Source: Spirometra erinaceieuropaei (lineage: Eukaryota > Platyhelminthes > Cestoda > Diphyllobothriidea > Diphyllobothriidae). From it: a stretch of 64,000 nucleotides of DNA. The notes beneath the pieces were generated by a model, which searched no databases, was not told where the DNA came from, and was given only the letters and a program-made list of their open reading frames with translations. Below are positions 1 to 10,411 of this stretch, in pieces (the first letter of the stretch is position 1; the number at the start of each line of letters is the position of its first letter). The stretch is from NCBI GenBank assembly GCA_902702965.1, contig CACRXP010000420.1, positions 473,250-537,249 on the forward strand, given 5' to 3'. The position numbers and the translations under genes were made by a program.

Positions 1-400
1 TTAACTCAACATGTTATTATTAGGAATATCCTGGCATTATTTGCCTTTAAATTCAGTGCGTTTACGAATTCAAGTGCATTTCTTAACGAACAGGCATATA
101 AATATGCGATATTATACAAAAATGGCTGTACACCGTTATTTTAAATTTTTTTTAATTTTCGAACAAAACCTTCTTAAGCCAAACATTTTGTTGTTTCACA
201 AAAAAATCTAAACTCGAAATACTGTTAGACTTAAAATCACTGCGCATTCGGGCACTTCCATGCTCACTAGCCGCATAATACAAGCTGGCGATAAAGCACA
301 CCATCTCTCCTTTATCTGGATTATTGACACCCTGCGTAAACGACAGTGCTTTTCGTTTTCGCAGACGTCTTTTTCCCCGTGTCTGTATGTACGATGTGAA
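1..400. other. unassigned sequence
   Basis: AT-rich sequence before the first recognisable repeat. The open frames are under 90 codons and overlap on both strands without protein-like features. I see no gene or element here. Confidence 0.5.
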
Positions 401-815
401 CATATGCATTTTTTTACAGCTGCTACTGATTTAAGCCGAATTCAGAAGAGCAGACGTAATCTACTGCTACCAAAATTCTAAAAATGTTGAACAAGTATGT
501 TTCTTGTACCGCCTATGATAGGGGAATATAGCACTATCTATATTGTATCTTGCGAACAAGCACATTATTAAATAAGGAATTGAGTCTCCACTAAATTTCA
601 ACGAAAACAGCGGCCAGCGTAGGACATAAACTAATACCTGTTGTGAGTGCAGTCATTATGAACGAACAGAACAAGATAGTAGATTAAGGAATTAGGAATC
701 GCGGAACGCGTTAGCATGCGTGTTAGCATAAAAACCAGACCAGAACTTCCAATGCATCATGTGCTTATGGCTGCATCACGATTCCCCATATTTCGACGAC
801 TGTACTCGATGTATT
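401..815. repeat. dispersed repeat, copy 1 (partner 10412-10815)
   Basis: This block is collinear with 10412-10815. Shared stretches include ATTTAAGCCGA followed by TTCAGAAGAGCAGAC, CGGAACGCGTT, and AATGCATCATGTGCTTATGG near the right end. The copies differ at many scattered positions and by small indels, so the duplication is old. Homology fades at about 815, just before the inverted-repeat block at 836-1774. This suggests the latter may have been inserted at the edge of this repeat. Confidence 0.7.
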
Positions 816-1586
816 GCAGAAGAAAATATGGTTAGATGGTAGTTGGTAGCCCTCCCAGTACCGAAAATTCCCAGCTACCTGACTTACGGGACCGGTGATA
901 ATAGGGGCTAAACGGGTGGGGCAAATGAGTGGAGGCGTAAATGGCGCTTGTAGGGAATGCCTAGAATTGACGATCCTGATAAAGTGGAAACCTAATTTAT
1001 ATAAGGTGAAAACTGCGAGGAAGGTAAGCACTTCGGGTCTGACTGACGTATGAGACGTCTTGCTGTTGTAGTCTGAACCCAAGAGGTAGTAAGTGCGCCC
1101 AGTTAAAACCCAGCATTGTCGAAGCGCCCGGGGGGTGCCGTAGTGCCTTAAACTGGAAGTGCAGGAAAGGATCGCTAACTGGCCATGGTGGTGTTTACAA
1201 GGCGTCACAGTTTTAAGCCAAACCCCTGCAACCAAATACAACCGGGCTGTTCGTAAAGGCGGGGGTGGAGGGCAACACTCTGTCAATACGACTGATGCAG
1301 TGGATGGAGTATCGGTAGACACCCTAACTGAGCGTCGGTTGTCCTTTCGTACACGATCGCACCGGACTCTACTGGAGGTCTGGAGTAAAAAGACCCGAGG
1401 ATGCAGGCAAACTGACGAAACGGAAATCCGCGCCAATCCGCCTAGGATAGTACCTATGCAATTAATCTGATGCAGGTAATACTGTGCGCACATGCAACTA
1501 GAAGCATAATGGGAAGCATGATGAATCATAATCTGTTTAGGATAAATCTTTCGCCTTTTATTAAAGATTTCCATGTGGGGGTGCAA
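765..1586 (-). CDS. longest open frame in the window, unrecognised (273 codons)
   Basis: This is an uninterrupted minus-strand frame of 273 codons, the longest in the window outside the gap. I do not recognise the product. It has a proline run (about residues 106-110) and many Cys, Arg and His residues, but no signal peptide or known motif. It lies mostly inside a locally GC-rich block bounded by an 18-base inverted repeat (836-853 / 1757-1774). Part of the opposite strand is also open (1159-1470). GC-rich sequence lowers stop frequency, so a chance frame is as likely as a gene or a transposon remnant. Confidence 0.15.
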   Translation of the reverse strand: MHPHMEIFNKRRKIYPKQIMIHHASHYASSCMCAQYYLHQINCIGTILGGLARISVSSVCLHPRVFLLQTSSRVRCDRVRKDNRRSVRVSTDTPSTASVVLTECCPPPPPLRTARLYLVAGVWLKTVTPCKHHHGQLAILSCTSSLRHYGTPRALRQCWVLTGRTYYLLGSDYNSKTSHTSVRPEVLTFLAVFTLYKLGFHFIRIVNSRHSLQAPFTPPLICPTRLAPIITGPVSQVAGNFRYWEGYQLPSNHIFFCNTSSTVVEIWGIVMQP

Positions 1587-1774
1587 TACAATGAGTCTAT
1601 ATAGACAGTCTTGCAGCGCCTCGTTCTCGGGGCGGTTAAAGTGAAGAAGAAAGTCATCCTGACAGGGCCTCTGTGCGTGTACCCCCCAGACATAATGAGA
1701 ACGTTATCACAGATACCGAAATCGTGCCATTAGGTACAATTGTAGAATCAGTGGGCAGGGCTACCAACTACCAT
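836..1774. repeat. block bounded by 18-base perfect inverted repeat
   Basis: The left arm at 836-853 reads ATGGTAGTTGGTAGCCCT. The right arm at 1757-1774 is its exact reverse complement. The 939-base block is richer in G+C than its flanks and starts just where homology to the partner copy at 10412-10815 ends. This could be a non-autonomous DNA transposon with short terminal inverted repeats. I could not identify a clean target-site duplication, and no second copy is in the window. Confidence 0.4.
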
Positions 1775-3854
1775 CCTGCCGAAAGTATTTACAACACGCC
1801 GAACAGTCATGTTTCGGAATGTTGATGTGGAGGTGGATAAAAGTTTTATAAGTCTTTTCGTCGTATAAAATCAAATAGACTTAATAAATCGGAATTCTAA
1901 CATTAAAGAGCGCCTAATTCTTTTCGTAAATATAGTGCTTATTTTTTGCAGCTTCATGTAATATATACGAGAAGAAGGAGAAATATAAGACTGGACGAAA
2001 TTCCTTTTCCTTTAGGCGTGCAAAAACGGGTCATACATGGACAGTTCTATGACTTCCCAAACATGTTACCAAACGGCAAATATTTTCGGTCCTTTGAAAC
2101 AAAGGCTTATTTATAACATGACATTTTGCAGATTTCCTAATGAAACGTACAAAAACCAAGCAGAACCTTTTGACTCTTTATTAAAAAGCTGCGTATTAAT
2201 TGATTTCCTCGGTAATCATTGAAATGACATGAATTGATAACTTCGGAACGCTCTCGCCCCCATCACTCTCCGAGGCAGATTATTCACTTTCCAGATTGAA
2301 ACACGATTACGTGCGTAACAGATTATAGGACACGTATTAGCATATTACTTTGCCCAAATATTTCGAATATTTACATTTCTCTCAGATTTATGAACAGTAT
2401 AGTTAACTAGAATGTGTAGACAGAAATTATGCACAAGAACTGGTCATTAACTTGAAGAGGCTGGACAAATGAAGAAAATGCGCAACGTTTATGACGTCTA
2501 AGAATCCTCAAATCTGATTCTCCCATCACGCTGCACGGGAACGACTATGCACTAACCGTAAGTGCGTTCATGTCGAAGGCAAAGTAACTAACAAGCCTTC
2601 TTAACAATCCGCTATAATGTAGCAATATGCGTCCTGGAGCATACGTGCTAAACCAAGAGCTTTTAACTTTCTGTGTGTTTCTGTCTAAGTAGCCGGACAT
2701 CGCTTAGTTTAATGTTCCGGCTCGACAAATAGTGCTTGCATTTTTGTCAGTGAATGGTCATTGACTAAGGTGAGTTGGACTCGCAGGATATTACTTGGGG
2801 GTAAATCTCGCTTAGCGAAAGTATAATACTTGGGTTCGTACTGCCAACAGGAATTTTGATCAAGTTTTCGCGTCTTACCCGACTCAGTGCCAATGCAATC
2901 ATGTGGTCTGACGAGAACCTATAAAAAGCAAGCATATGCCTGAAAACAAATCTTCTAAATTCGAGGATGCATTGTGTCCGTCGAGGTAAGTGTTCATAAA
3001 CACCTATCATTTTACACGTTGAAAATAATTCAAATTTATTAAAATCGAGAAAACCATAAGCCGATGACGATTTCTGTACGCAAACATTAGCATGTCGCCC
3101 AGCAGGTTTTATCCCATTAATGATGTGTGCACGGCTCTGTGTCCTCATGGACGAAAACCTAGGTGCAAATCAACATAACTTTTAATACACGAAATGCCGG
3201 GTCATTTAATGCGTGCACTTAGATATATGCCGGTTCGACTGTCGCACTCGAATTTATTCACCATGTTCCTCCTGGCGGGATGAGTGAAATAATGGGCACT
3301 GCATCATCCAAGCTGTCTCGTCCCTCAGCCTCCTTTGCACGATATCAAGACCCTGTCGGGATCTCGAGGCAGCATCAAACGCAGGTGGCTCTCGCGACGT
3401 ATGAGTGTGCCTAGGCGTGCAAACACACTGTCCAGGGTATGTGTTCGCAGCACAAAAACGTGGGCTGAACGCCGATCTGTTTCCAGTGTTGGTCCAGTGC
3501 TACTTCCTCCTGGCCTGTCGCTAGGGTAAAGTTTGACATACAATTTCTGCATGAGTCTGTGATTGATTGTTGTTGGCGTTAATCAATTCATTAACGCGTG
3601 TCGTAACATGATGCATATGAAAAATGTGGCTCAATGAAGAAGGATTGCTTGATGGCGTTAAAGTATAGCAATGTCACGTGAAGAAATCCTTCCATAGATT
3701 TAGCGTGATGAAATAGATGCAGAGCACATAAAACACATCGACTGTCTATTTAATCATCCTCGACGTTTATTACATTTTAACCGGCTTATACGATGGAGGA
3801 AATGTAACTTCAAGTCTTCCTATCAACTACAACCTCAGCATTCCATCAGTATAG
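1775..3854. other. unassigned sequence with a GC-rich islet
   Basis: No gene is recognised. A minus-strand frame of 127 codons (2765-3148) has no motif and no partner elsewhere. The stretch 3335-3535 is clearly more GC-rich and open on both strands. It shares words such as CCTAGGCGTGCA with the R3 repeat and may be a diverged R3 fragment. Confidence 0.4.
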
Positions 3855-4089
3855 GGCGTCAGGCGATGAGACAAAAAGACCCACCGCCATGACAAGAAAC
3901 ATATGTTGTCGTTTACCGGATCTGATGCAGTTGAGTTGACATTTCCCGCGGGATAATCACTAGAGCCGCCAGTTGCTTGATTCATTGTTCACGGTACCCT
4001 AGTGTATCAAACACTGCAACGACACTCACTGTCTATATTCGGTGCTGAGGCATAGGCTTGCCAAAGCAATCAGCCATTCATGAAGCGCA

Positions 4090-4205
4090 GTGCCGGCGAG
4101 ACAGATGGTCTAGCAATTATCACGCAAGCATCCAACACGGGTGATAAGATTTCAGCAACTAACTACAGGCCTGCCGGCCATCAAGCAATTAGCTGCAGCA
4201 ACCAT
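4090..4205 (+). pseudogene. relic of PLE lineage 1 3' region
   Basis: Short degenerate plus-strand remnant of the Penelope-like element tail. Words such as GATGGTC-AGCAAT-ATCACGC, CATCCAAC, GTGATAA and GCCGGCCATCAAGCAA follow in the order seen in the complete tails at 29741-30294 and 56368-57636. The matching position in the paralogous block (20878-21400) keeps much more of the element, including the endonuclease. This copy therefore lost the body after the segmental duplication, or never had it. Confidence 0.6.
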
Positions 4206-6089
4206 TTGGGTGTTTTTAACGTCTTCTACCCCAGTTAAGGGCTAACATCGCTATCAATGTTTCTGTTGGCTTAAATCATTCTTTATAGGTTTTCATCTTA
4301 TAACGCGTCCTTCCTCGACCATAATTGCAACGCTCCATAATTACACCGGTTAAATGTTGTTACTTTCATTATACAGTGTTTGTTCTAGTTGTACACAACC
4401 TATTAAAGGTAGTCGCACACACAACTAGCATTGGCCCACGCAGTTCATCCAGAACATGCGCTTATTAATGGGCCTGTTTCACAGATTCATATGGTATGCT
4501 TACAAGGCTGACGGAACCCAAAGGCAAGTTTAGACATGGAAGTGAAGTTAAGTGTTATTGGTGCTTTTTAAAGCATAAGTCGACAACATATTCGTGAATC
4601 TGATTAAAGTATCCATATTTTTCTAGCTTTATCTACTTTGCACGGAATAAAGACGAAATTCAAAATTGGGCGAAGGTTATATTCGTAAAGCGTGCGAGTA
4701 AAAGTCACGCTCCGCAGTTAAAACATGCGTGACCAAAGAGTTCTGTTTTCTATCAGTCATTGGTCAGGCAAAATATCTGAAAATGCGCCATCGTAAAATT
4801 CTGCCGAAATTAGTAAGCCATTTCTCAAATGAGAACAATAGAGTGTTGGAGTGCGCGCGGAGCGCAATAGATGGGCTTACAGATATTGCTAGTTTGCCTT
4901 ACTGTGGACAATGAAGGTCGAACCATATCGGATAGAAACTGCCCAACAAATGAAACGGCAAAAATGTCAAGAATTTATTCAGGAAAGTGTGCGTGAGCGT
5001 AACCTGCTCTAGAGCTTTAGCATTTTCACCTCTCGTACTGCCAGCACGCGACAGAGCTTCGTGCAGGCCCTTAGTCAGTTAAACAGCCGGAATTAAACCG
5101 CTCAGACAAGGGTTCTATGGCTTCATCCTAAGCCTTCGAATCACTTAACAATCCCATTTAACCGAACACGCATACACGCTCACCATTTTTACGGTGCGCT
5201 GCTTGTCCAATAGGGAACTGAACGGATGTTTGGAACTTTCATTGCAAATACTCGAAGAACAAAATTCGAAAGAAGAGGCTTACCTAATTTCCTAGAACGA
5301 ACATAAACTCCCCAGACAAGGTTGCCCTTTATTCACATTGCCACTGCCCTGTCCACTTCTAAAGTTCCGGAAAATCCTAAGCCTCAAAATTCACTTTGCT
5401 ATTTTGCAGTCACTCCTGATCAAAACAATTGCCTTTTCAGATTACTTAAACTGTCCGAGCCTTATTGCTCTTTTCTAGTCTCCGAAGATCGGCATATTGT
5501 TGGCTCTGAAAGTCCAGCCTGGTACAAGGAAGGCTCCATCCTGTCAGACTTCCCAAAGAAGCCTTTCCATATAACGTTCAGGCAGAATAATTCATCTCTG
5601 TCTCCTCCCCCCCTCCCCTCAAGATCACCTATGTGTGTCAAAAAGTTTGGCGTAATATTAGCACATAATGCATTTGAGTTGGATAATCTTATCGCAGGCC
5701 TACTTTGATTGCATGTGTTTCTGTAGCGCATCTCCTAATGCATGGGCTTTCAGCGACTCCAGTCTGCACAGCGCTGTCTGGAACAATCCTGTGTGTATGC
5801 ATCATCGGCAATCGCCCGCATGAACGTATGAATTTCTGCCCCCGTTGCAAATAACCAATCGCAGTCGTCCTTCACCGCCCAAATAAATCTAGGTCTGCTG
5901 ACGCGTTTATGCGCTATGTCAATACAGGAAGATGGGGATAGCGAGCGCCGGGCGACGGGTGACGGCCTGCCATTCGCATGCCAACATACCCCTTTAACTG
6001 CCTCTGCGTCTGCGCCGTGCGATGTAAATATTGTTCTATACTGACGTCTGTTTCCTTCTGCGAAGAAGCCGGCCTAACTTCATTTCCTA

Positions 6090-6405
6090 CATAGCATGTG
6101 CTTTACATGCAGGTTGCCACTGTTCCATCTTCGGCTGGCATCTCAAATAAATCAGGCTGACATCAAAAGATGGATTCCTATATTATGGGGTCAGGTCCGA
6201 GCTAGCCACTGCGCCCAAACAGCCCTCCGATTAACTTTACTCAAGCTTTACATTTTGCCCCTCATCCTCCCATTATGGCGTAGTTCCAAAGTAATAATAG
6301 TCATGTTGTTATTGCCTCCTACCTATATGCGTTTCAAACCGCTTGTAGGGACAGAGCAAGTTAAAACCAAAACTCAACAGACATTGTTTATTTGGAGGTA
6401 TGTTT
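6090..6405 (-). pseudogene. orphan 3' flank of a mucin-like gene copy
   Basis: Closely similar to the 3' flank of the intact gene at 7560-7916 (compare 7225-7545). It includes TATTATGGGGTCAGGTCCGA and, near 6385-6400, the segment that holds the AATAAA signal in the minus orientation. The homology stops just where the coding exon should begin, so the coding part of this copy is deleted. Confidence 0.6.
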
Positions 6406-6643
6406 TATTTGAGTTGTATAACCTTAGCGTAGGCCATAAACACTAGGTGAATAACTCATGAAATGACAACCGAATGGATAGATTCGTATACTATGGGGTA
6501 CGGTCCAATTTATCAACTACACCCAGACTACCCTCAGATCAGCTTTACCCAGACATAACAATTTTCCCCCTCTTGTAACGGCAAAATAAATTAATACCAA
6601 AAGAATAAGCAGACATTGTTTATTTGGAGGTATGTGTTGAAAG

Positions 6644-6960
6644 CTATAATATCAGCTTAACGACAACGGCAAGCAAGAGTGACAGAAGGAAGTACTGCGT
6701 TAGGAATATGGCCGAGACACTGGATGTCGTGGCTGCAATAGACTCGTTGGAAGACGAAGTAGAGTTTATGGTTCCAGTAGTATTGGAATCAGCCCCATTA
6801 CCACTGCCAGGCTATATCGATGTAGCAGTATTATTAGAATCAACCGTCACATTAGTCGCGTTGTCACCAGATTCTATGGAGAAGAGAATGTTATTTATTC
6901 GTATGCATTGAGAGTAATCTTTAGGATGGAAAATAACAGCCTTCCTAAATAACTTTCGGG
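6644..6960 (-). pseudogene. mucin-like small secreted protein, broken copy
   Basis: The last exon (6874 down to 6644) aligns with the intact paralogues. It has the same acceptor (CTCTTCTCCATAG, exon starting at 6874), the Thr/Asn-rich stretch and the hydrophobic tail. The frame has an in-frame TAG at 6814-6812, about 21 codons into the exon. Only part of the preceding intron survives (to about 6950). The signal-peptide exon, the 5' exon and the promoter are gone. The AATAAA poly(A) signal remains at 6624-6619 on the minus strand. It is a decayed relative of 7560-7916 and 23337-23676. Confidence 0.8.
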
Positions 6961-7559
6961 CGCAATAATTCCCCTATGTATCCCCTTCAAGTGCCACCTG
7001 TATGTTTATATGTTTGGCGTAATTTGATCAAATCCCACCTTAATCGAGCAAATAAATCTAGGTCATCTGACGCGGTCATGCGCTATGTCAATACTGGAAC
7101 ACTGGGAAACCCAGCGCCGGGCGCGGATTGACTACCTGTCGTCCGCAAGCCAACATACCCCTTTGACTGCATCTGCGTCCGCGTCGTGCGGTGTAAACTA
7201 TTATTATATAATGGCATGACATCATTTCCTACATAGCATATGCTTCACATGCATGTCGCAACTGTTCCATCTTCCGCTGGCATCTCAAATAAATCAGGCT
7301 GACTTTAAAAGACGGATTGGTATATTATGGGGTCAGGTCCGAGCTAGCCACTACGGCCATACAGCCCTCCGATTAACTTTACTCTAGCTTAACATTTTGC
7401 CCCTCATCCTCTTATTATGGCGTAGTTCCAAATTAATAATAGTCGTGTTGTTATTGCCTCCTACCTATATGCGTTGTCAACCGCTTGTAGGGACAGAGCA
7501 AGTTAAAACCAAAACGAAACAGACATTGCTCATTTGGAGGTATGTTTTAAAACATATCA

Positions 7560-7916
7560 TTACAGCTTAACGAAAACGGTAAGCAAGAATGGTAGAAGGA
7601 AGTACTGTGTCAGGGATATGGCCGAAGCACTAGATGTCGTGGCCTCAGTCGTCTCGTTGGTGGGCGAATTAGGTGTCATGGTCTCAGAAGTATTGGTACC
7701 AGACCCATTGTTATTGCCAGCTGATGAAGCAGTAGTAGTAGTGGCACTGTCCGTGGTATTATTCGGATCAGCAGCGGATACTTTAATGAAGAGAATGTTA
7801 TTTATGCAGTTATTTGGAGAAATATCTTTAAGAAGGAAAATAAGAGCCAAAATGCTGTGGAACTTACGGCAGTAGACAACTAACGCGATGAGTAGGACGC
7901 CGAACAGAAACTTCAT
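7560..7916 (-). CDS. mucin-like small secreted / GPI-type protein (paralogue 1), two coding exons
   Basis: The predicted product is an 89-residue extracellular, heavily glycosylated protein. Its function is unknown. Coding exon 1 is 7916-7868 and coding exon 2 is 7780-7560. The 87-base intron has donor GTAAGTT and acceptor TTCATTAAAG. Residues 1-16 (MKFLFGVLLIALVVYC) look like a signal peptide. Residues 17-72 are rich in Thr, Ser, Asn and Ala with several N-X-S/T sequons. The last 17 or so residues are hydrophobic (FLLPFLLTVFVKL), as expected for a GPI-attachment signal. A mucin-like core with such a tail recalls the small apomucins of the Echinococcus laminated layer; this is an analogy, not shown homology. 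A 5' non-coding exon lies upstream. The start and splice pattern are supported by conservation with 23337-23676. The intron happens to be open and a multiple of three, so retention would insert 29 residues. The AATAAA found in the other copies is changed to AATGAG here. Confidence 0.75.
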   Translation of the reverse strand: MKFLFGVLLIALVVYCRKFHSILALIFLLKDISPNNCINNILFIKVSAADPNNTTDSATTTTASSAGNNNGSGTNTSETMTPNSPTNETTEATTSSASAISLTQYFLLPFLLTVFVKL

Positions 7917-8080
7917 TATCACGCTGTCTTCACTTCTAAAATTTAAGATGAAATAACAGGGGTTTTGCATGGCTGGGAATGTCACTACCGCCTAGCAGTC
8001 TACGGGCAAATCGGGTGCGCTAACTTACCTCAAGGTCGATAACTCGGTTGTATAATAGAGACCATAAACCTGGCTCCTTA
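7917..8080 (-). promoter_or_regulatory. 5' non-coding exon, 5' UTR intron and weak TATA region of paralogue 1
   Basis: Upstream of the ATG, the acceptor TTTTAG opens the coding exon at 7935. A donor GAG|GTAAGTT closes a 5' non-coding exon at 8029, leaving a 93-base intron. The same arrangement is conserved in paralogue 2. The region matching its TATA box reads AAATATTTAAGG here, so the TATATAAG core has been lost. With the altered poly(A) signal, this suggests weaker or lost expression. Confidence 0.55.
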
Positions 8081-8524
8081 AATATTTGTGCCGATAAGGG
8101 TTTAATTGGGTTAGGATCCTCTCTTGGGGATGGTGTGGAGTTCACAAATGACTGCTTTTTTGTTACGGTCATGTGCACGCCTACCTTATCGACTGCACTT
8201 TTTCACGGTTCACGTCATAGAATTGCTTCTCGTTATTTGGAACGATTAGGTTTCGTTAAAGATACGCGACGGTATCATGTGGCAGAGCACCTACGTGTGC
8301 GATAATGTAGGGATAATCTGACACACAGTTTAGAAAATTGTATGATGAAGACCTATTTTCGTCGGGGTACTGCACGAACAATCTGATCAGCCTGGTCGGA
8401 TCTCCTTCATTTTGGGCAGCAGACGTCTGCTTCTGATGAACTCTCTTCAGGCCTCGATTTCTACTAAGTAACATGATGCGAGCAAATTAATAATTATGCC
8501 GTGGCTCGGTTTAGTGAATTTTGC

Positions 8525-8875
8525 GGAGAGAGGTGTGAAACACCAACATTTCTGTCAGCGTCAGAAGGGTGGTGGGAGTCGGAAAGGGGAAATATATGCA
8601 GGTGACTGGCATGACGTGTTTGACCCATTTTAACTGTACGACTTGTATTAAGTACTTTTGCGCGCATAGGACCACTTTGCCTGCCATGTTTGTAGCCTCC
8701 TCTACCTTAGACAATCGGAGCTGCCCGATTTCTTTATGGATGGCTTGACAGAATCCTGTAGAGCAACCAGAATGCCTCTCGGAAATCTACCAAATTGTCT
8801 GTGTTTACTACGTTCTTTAAACGACATGATCCTAACCATGCTGGAATGTGTTCAGTTATTCTTTAATACAAACGC
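8525..8875 (-). pseudogene. PLE lineage 2 GIY-YIG endonuclease relic
   Basis: Read on the minus strand, the frame resembles the segment after the YIG motif of the second Penelope-like lineage. It has an EHIPAWLG-type start (about 8854), a Val-Asp-rich middle and an LCAQK-type segment (about 8675). After that comes the element's 3' tail with GTGTTTCACACC. Stops and frameshifts break it. The matching relic 24430-24770 lies at the same place in the other segmental copy, so insertion preceded the duplication. Confidence 0.65.
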
Positions 8876-9560
8876 CTATTCGTGTCACTGCCTCGTAGTA
8901 GGAGGTGTTTGAGCAAATATACATACGGACTGTCCGAGACAGCCGTTTATTCTTGCCCCTTTCGTATAGACTAAGACAAAGTGGAAATTGTACACGGCCG
9001 TCAGCAACGTGCAACAGCTTTAGTTAGGCGTCTCCCTGATGAAGTGGAGATCCGTAAATTTCAACGTGCATGCGGTAGCACGGTTACTGCTGCCCGTATC
9101 TGCTATAGTCTCGGATGATTGGAGCGGGTAGGAATTGGAAATGTAAAGCTGTCTTTCCAACGATCGTGCCCTTTCCCTCACGTCAGCTTTTCAGTACTCG
9201 GCCCTTCGCTTCTACTAAACCTAATTAGGCGGAAATTTTCATCAAGTACTGTTTTGTAGCCGGCCGAAAAGAAGGCCATATGAAGGCTTACATTCTATGC
9301 TGTCGGTCACAGACCAAAAATAACAGACCATCTAATTCCTGCAAACTATTTACCTCCCGCGTTTTCACGTGTTTGGTCTCTTCAGCGTTGTAGACATAAA
9401 GATTTTTTGAATTTCCTTTTCGAAAAAGGTCTTTCATCAGCCAGGTGACTTTTAAAATGTCCGTGCGGTTATCAATTAAAAAATGAGAATCACTCCGCTT
9501 AACAGGTATTCATTAATAATTTTATTAATCGCTAAGTGTATGAGATTACGTTTGCGCTAG

Positions 9561-10411
9561 TATTAATATGTATTTTTAAACTGCGTCTGTTTAACTGTAG
9601 TAAAATCCACCAACAATTATAAAAGATACCTGGGGGAGTAGTGATTTTCGGGTTGACATGTTCGCTGAAAATGTGCTGCGTCCTAAAATTTACTCCCGTT
9701 TACGGTGCACATAAGAACAACGCAAATCACTACTAAAACGCGGAATAGATCATCTTTATTGGGAGGTGTCTTTCGAAAGTTTTTTACAGAGCAAGCATGA
9801 ATGACCGAAGGAAGCACTTATTTGCTACAAACATTCGCTACATACGAACATATGCAAGCATTTTGTGCACAACTTTCTTAAAATAACATGTGAATCCTGC
9901 TTACAGCATTATGTTCAGTTAATCGTTCTCAGATAAAACCATTTCAGTTCTGCCGAGCATAAGCAATTAGAATGGCTAAGATTGCCAGAAAAGATTACGG
10001 TATCGTTAAATGCGTCGATGAGTTATATGTATATCACAGGTAATAAAGGTAAACTTTACCGAGCCGAGGACACACCTTAACTCCTAACAGTGTCCACCTT
10101 GAACATCGTTGGTCCACAGAAATGTATATTGAACTGTAGATTACTGACTGAGTTCCACGAACATTTTCTCCATATTACGGTCGCCAGCAGGCTTTTCCAG
10201 CTACCAGTGTTGTTGAAATTTGAAATGCATTTTAACACCGAGACGCAATATTAAACTAAGTAGAATTCTCACTAAACAGGTGAATAAACGCTCCTGCTCG
10301 CTTGCGCGTTCAGAACACGATGCACATAGGTCGGCCCTCACAAAGCAAAAGAGGTTGTTGCTGTTGGCATGCCAGTAGCAATCCGGTAGGAAGTGCTAAA
10401 CGTCATAGGCA
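9561..10411. other. unassigned sequence
   Basis: AT-rich, with no gene seen. An 11-base inverted repeat (AGTAGTGATTT at 9637-9647 and its complement at 9724-9734) could form a small hairpin, but there is no other sign of an element. Confidence 0.5.

Larger units (their letters stand above)
5600..8110. repeat. nested tandem duplication carrying mucin-like gene copies
   Basis: Two units of roughly 1.2-1.3 kb lie head to tail, from about 5600 to 6960 and about 6960 to 8110. The blocks 5881-6090 (AAATAAATCTAGGTC...GCGCCGGGCG...CAACATACCCCTTT) and 7050-7215 match, as do 6090-6405 and 7225-7545. The second unit ends with an intact mucin-like gene. The first has only a 3' flank (6090-6405) plus a separate, more diverged pseudogene (6644-6874). 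The paralogous block at 22550-23860 has one unit and one gene. Confidence 0.75.
3855..9560. repeat. segmental duplication, copy 1 (partner 20795-25262)
   Basis: Collinear homology runs through both blocks. AAGACCC...CATGACAAGAAAC at 3885 matches 20821. CACACAAC/ACAAATAGCATTG...CCCACGC at about 4420 matches 21455. TGGCTCTGAAAGTCCAGCCTGG at about 5502 and the mucin-like gene with its 5' exon also match. The match ends around GTAATTTTA/AATTTTATTAA near 9530. Copy 1 is longer because it carries a nested tandem duplication (5600-8110). Copy 2 instead has a more complete PLE relic (20878-21400) and a private 119-base PLE insertion (24093-24211). The divergence is substantial, so the event is old. 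Confidence 0.8.

Noticed and set aside
5322..5708. 128-codon plus frame, partly matched at 22340-22700
   Set aside because: The paralogous copy has stops and frameshifts in the matching region, so there is no conservation of coding.
6624..6911. Plus-strand frames over the mucin-like copies (6624-6911, 7534-7875, 23170-23643)
   Set aside because: They are antisense shadows. The minus strand has the signal peptide, splice sites, TATA box and AATAAA conserved between copies.
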